Assembly: GCF_019444005.1 (NCBI RefSeq)
Contig: NZ_CP049304.1
Span: 1,612,001-1,676,000 of the forward strand
DNA: 64,000 bases
Source: Liquorilactobacillus nagelii DSM 13675
Lineage (GTDB): Bacteria > Bacillota > Bacilli > Lactobacillales > Lactobacillaceae
Reading direction: 5' to 3'
Shown here piece by piece: positions 59,073-64,000 of the stretch (position 1 is its first letter; every line of letters starts with the position of its first letter). The notes under the pieces are model-generated. The model ran no database searches. It had not been told where the DNA came from and saw nothing but the letters and a program-made list of their open reading frames with translations. Made by a program: the position numbers and the translations under genes.

Positions 59073-59672
59073 ATGAAAATTGGTTATATTAGGGTATCTT
59101 CAAAAGACCAAAATTTAGCTAGACAACTAGAAAGATTAAAACAAGTTCATGTTGATAAAATATACTCCGAAAAGATCTCAGGTAAAAATATAAAAGAAAG
59201 GACAGAACTTTTAAAATTAATAGAAAGTATAAGTGAAAAAGATATATTATACGTTACCAGCTTAGATCGTTTAGGCAGAAATGCAGATGATTTGACTAAA
59301 ATAATTCAAGCCATTCGTCAAAAAGGGGCTTCAATACAAAGTTTAGACTTACCAGATTTTTCTAGTGTCCCCGATACAAATCTGCGAAATATGTTAACAG
59401 ATATTTTAATAACCGTTTTTAAGTTTCAAGCACAAAATGAGCGTGAAAGAATAAGAGAAAGGCAAAAAGAAGGAATAGCTTTAGCAAAAAAAAGAGGTGT
59501 CTACAAGGGACGTCCACTTCTATATAGTGCTACCTCTCCAAATAAAAAAAGACGTAGTATTTATTTCTCTATAAAAAACGAATTAAAAAAGGGACTATCA
59601 ATTCGTTTTTTGGCAAACAAATACAACATCAGTACTGGAACAGTTTGCAGAATAAAGAAGGAATCTGATTGA
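59073..59672 (+). CDS. Serine recombinase (resolvase/invertase family)
   Basis: A 199-residue small serine recombinase: catalytic Ser in YIRVSSKDQN (Ser9/10), SLDRLGRNADDL with the active-site Arg residues, QNERERIRERQKEGIALAKKR (long E helix) and a C-terminal HTH (IRFLANKYNISTGTVCRIKK). GGAGG is nine bases before the ATG. Related proteins are resolvases of plasmids and Tn3-type elements or DNA invertases. AT-rich and divergent from the EAL gene. A terminator follows at 59709-59749. Confidence 0.93.
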   Translation: MKIGYIRVSSKDQNLARQLERLKQVHVDKIYSEKISGKNIKERTELLKLIESISEKDILYVTSLDRLGRNADDLTKIIQAIRQKGASIQSLDLPDFSSVPDTNLRNMLTDILITVFKFQAQNERERIRERQKEGIALAKKRGVYKGRPLLYSATSPNKKRRSIYFSIKNELKKGLSIRFLANKYNISTGTVCRIKKESD

Positions 59673-59708
59673 AAGCAGCTATTCTTAACGAATTATTTAT
59701 CACTCTAA

Positions 59709-59749
59709 AAAAACCGCCAGTTTCGTGATTCTCGAAAGCTAACGGTTTT
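59709..59749 (+). terminator. Terminator after the recombinase gene
   Basis: AAAACCG-cc-AGTTTCG pairs with CGAAAGCT-aa-CGGTTTT, then TTTTGG; interrupted but long stem. Confidence 0.7.
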
Positions 59750-60271
59750 GGTTTTGATGATTTGAATCTAACACTGGGTTACTTTTATTTTGGTTATTTT
59801 CCTGGCTGCTATTTATTAATATATTGACAAATTTCTTCATTTGTTTCAAAAACAGTTAGCTACTTACAATTAAGCATTCTCTTTATCATCGCTTATTTTG
59901 TAAGTATCCTGTGAATTTGGAATTGTGTTTTTGACCACTATCTTAAAGACTAACTTAAGTATGTCTTTCACTGCTGAGTGCTTGTTTGCAATCTTCTTTC
60001 TCATTTGTATCTGATTGATTGGGCACACGCTGCTTATGCAGGGTTACTCTATGGCATCTTAAGCAGAATCATAGCATATGCTTTGTTTACGGTTTTAGCT
60101 TTGATTGCTTAAAAAATTAACCATAAATAAAAATAGTCTAAAAAGACTGAAAGACAAAGTTCTTTAGTATACTTTTTACACAAAACTTGCTGCTTGCAGC
60201 AAACTGAATTTATATATCAACTTGTTTTATTGCCACTATCGGCTTTTAAACAAACTGAATTTTAACACTGA
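59750..60271. other. Non-coding or degenerate stretch before the NUDIX fragment
   Basis: About 520 bases without a recognised gene. On the plus strand, up to 60111, a short frame reads IDWAHAAYAGLLYGILSRII and looks like the last helix of a membrane protein. On the minus strand (59870-60004) a 44-residue frame MRKKIANKHSAVKDILKLVF overlaps nearby. Neither has a good start site. They may be remains of mobile DNA. Confidence 0.35.
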
Positions 60272-60478
60272 TTATTCTGTTCGACTTTTCCAGCGACTAT
60301 TTTCTTGGTAAAGAAACTGCTCACTTAAATTTGACTGCAAAAATATTTTCACTAACTCATCCATACTATCAGCTAGCTTCAATAACTTTAACTTGCTTAG
60401 TTCAGTCCAAAATACTGGACTTAGGATGAAAGTATAGACACGATTTGGTAGAATTTCTACTAGAGAGGATCGTGTCTT

Positions 60479-60739
60479 ATGAGCAAAAGAAAGAGATATT
60501 CTGTCGAATTCAAGAAAATGATCGTTCAGCTGTATGAAAGCGGGACATCAGTCACTGATCTTACCAGCGAATATGGGATTGCCAGTGCCACCATTTATAA
60601 ATGGAATGATTTGTACAAGAAAGATAATGACACCGGGGTCTCCAAGGCCGACTTGTTAGAAATGCAGGCAAGAATTGCCAGGCTGGAAAGTGAAAACGAT
60701 ATCCTAAAAAAAGCATTAACCATATTCGCAAAAAAGTAA
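60479..60739 (+). CDS. IS3-family OrfA (HTH)
   Basis: An 86-residue protein with helix-turn-helix (YSVEFKKMIVQLYESGTSVT, ASATIYKWNDLYK) and a leucine-zipper-like C-terminal helix (LLEMQARIARLESENDILKK). It ends at TAA right after AAAAAAG (60730-60736), a -1 slippage site that would yield the OrfAB transposase. Confidence 0.92.
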   Translation: MSKRKRYSVEFKKMIVQLYESGTSVTDLTSEYGIASATIYKWNDLYKKDNDTGVSKADLLEMQARIARLESENDILKKALTIFAKK

Positions 60740-60810
60740 GTATCAAAGATTGGCAGTCAGCTATTAAAGTAACGGCATCAGCGCATAGCGTTAAAGAAGT
60801 CTGTCAGACG

Positions 60811-61626
60811 TTGCACTTATGTCGATCAACCTACTATCAGTACCAGTACCAGTACCAGTACCAGCACCAGACTAAGCCCGAACAGTTTAAGCGGCGCCAA
60901 GTTTTATACCAGCAAATCCGACGCATCTACTTTGATCATCGGCGGGTTTATGGCGCTCCTAAAGTTCACGAGGAACTTTTACGTGAGGGCTATCATGCCA
61001 GTTTGAAACTGGTTCAAAAGCTGATGCGACACCTAGGCCTCCGGTCAATTGTCGTCAAAAAGTGGCGCTATGAGCACAACAACTATATTGACCAAATGAC
61101 CTACCCTAATTTGTTAAAACAAGACTTTAAAGCTGTCAAACCTAATCAAAAATGGGCTGCTGATATTACCTATATTCCGACCAAAACTGATGGGTGGTGC
61201 TATCTGGCAACCATCATGGACTTGTATTCTCGCAAAATTATCGCTCATAAATTAAGCCGACACATGACAACCGAGTTGGTTGTCAACGTACTTAATCAAG
61301 CTTGTGAAACTAGAACTGTCAAGGCTGGTTTGATTCTGCATACTGATTTGGGCAGCCAGTATCGAAGTACTGCCCTTGAAACAGCATTGAAGCAACACGC
61401 TATCCGGCACTCTTACAGTAAACGTGGCTATCCGTATGACAATTCTGTGGTGGAGTCATTTCATGCCAGCTTCAAGAAGGAGGAGGTTTACCAACGGACT
61501 TACAAAGACTATCATGAAGCCAATTTGGCTCAGTTTAGTTACATTGAAGGATTTTATAATTCTCGGCGGATCATTAGTGCCGATGGCTATTTAACTCCAG
61601 ATGAAAAAGAACAATTAGTCAGTTAG
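60811..61626 (+). CDS. IS3-family OrfB transposase (DDE)
   Basis: A 271-residue rve-type integrase domain. DDE residues: Asp in WAADITYIPT, Asp in LHTDLGSQYRS and Glu in SVVESFHASFKKEE. The ATG at 60811 is only a nominal start: in the -1 frame the sequence continues upstream to the slippage site (RKKVSIKDWQSAIKVTASAH), so the real product is probably OrfAB. A hexanucleotide run of TACCAG units near 60836-60870 encodes YQYQYQYQ. Confidence 0.93.
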   Translation: MHLCRSTYYQYQYQYQYQHQTKPEQFKRRQVLYQQIRRIYFDHRRVYGAPKVHEELLREGYHASLKLVQKLMRHLGLRSIVVKKWRYEHNNYIDQMTYPNLLKQDFKAVKPNQKWAADITYIPTKTDGWCYLATIMDLYSRKIIAHKLSRHMTTELVVNVLNQACETRTVKAGLILHTDLGSQYRSTALETALKQHAIRHSYSKRGYPYDNSVVESFHASFKKEEVYQRTYKDYHEANLAQFSYIEGFYNSRRIISADGYLTPDEKEQLVS

Positions 61627-62038
61627 AAATTCTACGTAATCGTGTCTAAAAACTTGACTCAGATCCATACTTTTCCCTCAGAGGATGACTTGATCTTTCC
61701 AATAAAATTATTGGTTTTATACAATAAGACCAAATACCTTGAACCATCCTCATTAATCCAATCCTTAATCCCACATAACTGCAACTCAGCTACTGTCAAA
61801 CCAGTTTCCTCAAAAACCTCACGAATAGCCGCAACACTCATTGACTCCCCAGCTTCAACATGACCACCGGGAAATGTAATTCCTGGCCAATTAGGGTTTT
61901 TGCGATCTTCAACCAAAACATGACCGGTATCATCATAAATTAAGCACAGATTAGTTAACGTTGTTTTAACACTGCGATCCATTAAATTTCCTCTTATTCA
62001 TTATTAATTCTGCAACTGCCTTGTGGTTCAAATCATAA

Positions 62039-62725
62039 CTATTTTTTAGCTATCAAGACTTTTGTAAAAAGCCCAGCGTACATGCCATTTATTCCAGTAT
62101 TAGAAATGTTAATTTCTTTTGCACCTAATTGCTGCAAAAATTGCTGATATTCACCCACATGTTCAATATCAATTATAACCATTCGGCCACCTTTTTTTAA
62201 AACCCGAAAAGCTTCCTGAATAGCTGCTTGCCGCTTGTAAGCAGGTTTAAGATTATGGATTGATAAACTAGCGACAACATAATTAAAATTATTTCCTTTA
62301 AAAGGCAGTTTGACCATATCGGCTGTCAACAGCTCGCTAACATCAGCCAACTGTTGCTCAACAATGAGTTTTTTTGTGTTTTCAAAGGAATTATTGGCTT
62401 GATCTTGCTTATTCCAAATATCGATTCCGATAATTTTCCCGGGATGCTGCAAATGCCGAGCAATTTCAATTAAAAAAGCTCCATGACCAGTTCCTAAATC
62501 TAAAATTTGAGCATTTTTTTCGATATTTAATCCCGCAACTACTTTTTTTATTATCCGATACTTGCCAATTAATGAAGTATGCAAATAGACTGCCGCTAAA
62601 AGTAAGAATAACATTGGGAAAATAAAGTTTGTCCATTCACCTACTTTTATAGCAGATACTAAGCCTAATAAACCGAAAAGGATAAAGGCCAATGGAACTA
62701 ATGGAGCATCAACTGATTTTTTCAT
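62039..62725 (-). CDS. SAM-dependent methyltransferase with membrane anchor
   Basis: A 228-residue protein. Two N-terminal membrane helices (~10-28, 34-52) precede a class I methyltransferase domain: motif I ILDLGTGHGAFLIEIA, GIDIW, ADMVKLPFKGNNFNYVVASL and motif with EAFRVLKKGGRMVIIDIEH. Substrate unknown; ubiE-like or lipid/small-molecule methylation is possible. ATG 62725 has GAGGAG four bases upstream; the earlier TTG overlaps that site. It lies upstream of the broken NUDIX gene. Confidence 0.88.
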   Translation of the reverse strand: MKKSVDAPLVPLAFILFGLLGLVSAIKVGEWTNFIFPMLFLLLAAVYLHTSLIGKYRIIKKVVAGLNIEKNAQILDLGTGHGAFLIEIARHLQHPGKIIGIDIWNKQDQANNSFENTKKLIVEQQLADVSELLTADMVKLPFKGNNFNYVVASLSIHNLKPAYKRQAAIQEAFRVLKKGGRMVIIDIEHVGEYQQFLQQLGAKEINISNTGINGMYAGLFTKVLIAKK

Positions 62726-62812
62726 TTTTCTCCTCAACAATTTGAAATATATACGAAAACATTCCTGTAGCTAAGTATAGCATTTAGTAATTTTTATAAA
62801 AATAACATTTTA

Positions 62813-62849
62813 CAAAAAAATTCTTACTGCAATTAATCTGCAGTAAGAA
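62813..62849 (-). terminator. Terminator after the DJ-1/PfpI gene
   Basis: TTCTTACTGCA / TGCAGTAAGAA form a perfect 11-bp stem with a 7-base loop, followed by T7 on the minus strand. Confidence 0.9.
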
Positions 62850-62880
62850 CCTTTAATTTAGAATAGCATCTTAAAAAAAT

Positions 62881-63465
62881 TTAAAGACTGTCTTGAATAG
62901 TATCAGCTAAATAATCATATAGCATCGCATGCTTTAATTGTTTAGTATCCACTCCCAAGGCCTCAGCAATTGCATAGGCAAAAGCCCAAGCTGTTGCGGG
63001 TCCACGGCTAGTTAGAACTTTGTGTTTCGTATCAGTAACAGTAATATTTTCTTTGAAATTACCAGTTGGAGCATCCTTTTTTGTTTCTGAATCTAAACCA
63101 GGAAAAACGGTATAGTCGGCATCGGCTAAAACTCCATAACGAGCTAGTGCACGTGGTGCTGCACACATCGCAGCATCCCAATGGTCGTTTTCATGGCGTT
63201 TAACCATTAAATCCCGCAACTTCTGATTGTCCCGCAAGTTAGCTGAACCGGTCATCCCGCCTGGAAAAGCTACTAGATCATAATCCAACAAACTATCATC
63301 AACAACCTTGTCACAAGTCAACTTTATCTGATGATCACCCATAACTTCTTTGCTGGTTAAGCCTACCATGTCTGTTGAAACATTTAAGCGACGCAATACA
63401 TCAACAATACTTAATCCCTCAACTTCTTCACAACCATCCGCAAAAACAACTGCCACTTTTGCCAT
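62881..63465 (-). CDS. DJ-1/PfpI-family protein
   Basis: A 194-residue member of the DJ-1/ThiJ/PfpI superfamily with the nucleophile-elbow Cys in DAAMCAAPRAL, Glu in FADGCEEVEGL and the typical SRGPATAWAFAYAIAEAL (C-terminal). Such proteins act as glyoxalase/deglycase-like enzymes or redox chaperones. AAGGAAG precedes the ATG. Not in an obvious operon. Confidence 0.93.
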   Translation of the reverse strand: MAKVAVVFADGCEEVEGLSIVDVLRRLNVSTDMVGLTSKEVMGDHQIKLTCDKVVDDSLLDYDLVAFPGGMTGSANLRDNQKLRDLMVKRHENDHWDAAMCAAPRALARYGVLADADYTVFPGLDSETKKDAPTGNFKENITVTDTKHKVLTSRGPATAWAFAYAIAEALGVDTKQLKHAMLYDYLADTIQDSL

Positions 63466-63672
63466 TTAAAAACTTCCTTTCCAAATAAATCGCATTATTC
63501 AATCGTTAAACGGGCCGATTTACGCAAAACTGCTTTTCTTCTGTTATTCTAGCACATCTAGAAATTTTGGTTGATGATTACCCATCATAATTAATTCTTT
63601 ATTTTGATAAAGATTGTTCTACCAAAAGGTTCATAATCCACACTAGTCCAACTGTCTAGAAGCCCAATGGTA

Positions 63673-64000
63673 TCAATTGTTTTGCTGGGGTAATTTAAAT
63701 TGATCATAAATAAAGCGAATAGCTCTGGTGGCTCTACCTGTAATGATTTCATAATCTACTGAATTTGTAGTTGTTAACCCATCAACTAACAAGTTTGCTA
63801 ACCCTAAGGAAAATGTTTGAGTAAAGTTTTCTTTTTCTTTTGAATTAGCCATAGTCTGACACAGTTGATTAATTAATACTTTAAAATGATTAGCAATGAC
63901 AACCGGAACATTGACCTCGTTTTGACTTTTAATGCATTTTAAATAGAATCTTTTATGGTAGTAAATATCAAAAAAAGTCAACTTGATGATATCTTCCCAC
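63673..64000 (-). CDS. Partial gene, possible TetR-type regulator C-terminal domain
   Basis: The frame is open to the window edge (WEDIIKLTFFDIYYHKRFYL...). It encodes the C-terminal ~108 residues of a helical protein ending in YEIITGRATRAIRFIYDQFK. The pattern (YYHKRFYLKCIKS, then long helices) resembles ligand-binding domains of TetR-family regulators. The N-terminal DNA-binding part would lie outside the window, so the call is tentative. Confidence 0.55.
   Translation of the reverse strand, partial: WEDIIKLTFFDIYYHKRFYLKCIKSQNEVNVPVVIANHFKVLINQLCQTMANSKEKENFTQTFSLGLANLLVDGLTTTNSVDYEIITGRATRAIRFIYDQFKLPQQNN

Larger units (their letters stand above)
60416..61667 (+). mobile_element. IS3-family insertion sequence, IS150 group (1252 bp)
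   Basis: Ends set by comparing termini: left TGGACTTAGG (60416) and the reverse complement of the right end TGGATCTGAG (61667) share TGGA, then AGACACGATT and GTAGAATTTCTA at equal distance, an imperfect ~45-bp inverted repeat. A 3-bp target duplication TAC flanks it (60413-60415 and 61668-61670). Two overlapping frames encode OrfA and OrfB with an A6G slippage site. It appears complete and is inserted in the NUDIX gene. Confidence 0.92.
60272..61982 (-). pseudogene. NUDIX hydrolase gene split by an IS element
   Basis: The N-terminal part (61982 down to 61668) encodes a NUDIX domain: GITFPGGHVEAGESMSVAAI with REVFEETGL completes the NUDIX box, then KDWINEDGSRYLVLLYKT. At EGKV the IS sequence takes over and the frame stops after two residues. 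On the other side of the IS (60415 down to 60272) the missing end is intact: FWTELSKLKLLKLADSMDEL, VKIFLQSNLSEQFLYQENSR and a stop. Joining the two over one copy of TAC gives a continuous ~150-residue protein like lactobacillar 8-oxo-dGTP diphosphatase (MutT-type). The truncated protein keeps the NUDIX box but lacks the last ~45 residues. Confidence 0.9.

Overview
The window looks like a chromosomal segment of a low-GC Gram-positive bacterium of the family Lactobacillaceae. The grounds are a T-box before tyrS, strong AGGAGG ribosome binding sites, RNA polymerase delta (rpoE), mevalonate-pathway HMG-CoA reductase, the pur operon repressor PurR, Veg, ribonuclease M5 and several small protein families typical of lactobacilli. 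A genus such as Liquorilactobacillus is possible, but I cannot prove it from sequence alone.

Layout. 1-5.3 kb is a minus-strand block: rho (partial), murA, pyrG, rpoE and a DUF1934 protein. 5.4-12.9 kb holds an HD-domain phosphohydrolase, a YibE/YibF membrane operon with a lipoprotein, birA, nagB with two NagR-like operators, and a YczE-like membrane protein. 13-18.3 kb carries an aldo/keto reductase, prs, glmU, a decayed TnpB gene and purR. 18.5-21.6 kb is an operon of an aminotransferase, a D-2-hydroxyacid dehydrogenase and a half-length PTS IIC-like protein. It is preceded by an RNA leader that encodes a 23-residue peptide with seven aromatic residues in a row (YFYFWFF), followed by competing hairpins and a terminator. 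21.6-33.1 kb carries argGH, ispE, veg, rsmA, rnmV, tatD, metG, a sirtuin, a HELLH protein and mvaA. 34.3-39.2 kb is a complete minus-strand 16S-23S-5S rRNA operon without spacer tRNAs. 39.6-48.7 kb has T-box/tyrS, perR, ackA, corA, a LysM surface protein, wecB and tRNA-Arg(CCU). 48.8-56.5 kb has a DEAD-box helicase, an oxidoreductase, PEP synthase with a cre site, a lone holin, a PASTA protein and a small pair of likely DNA-repair proteins.

56.5-62 kb is the accessory, partly broken region. It has a GNAT gene with a frameshift, an AT-rich EAL (c-di-GMP phosphodiesterase-like) operon facing a serine recombinase across an intergenic region with two related palindromes, and an intact IS150-type IS3 element. 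That element split a NUDIX gene and left a 3-bp target duplication. The window ends with a methyltransferase, a DJ-1/PfpI protein and a partial gene.

The best candidate for an undescribed system is the aromatic leader-peptide attenuator before the aminotransferase/hydroxyacid dehydrogenase operon. Amino-acid control in these bacteria normally uses T-boxes, and the alternative pairings suggest logic suited to catabolism. Other points of note are a MurA with Asp at the fosfomycin-target cysteine position, and two genes (rho and the HD phosphohydrolase) whose expected start codons are TTT and ATT.
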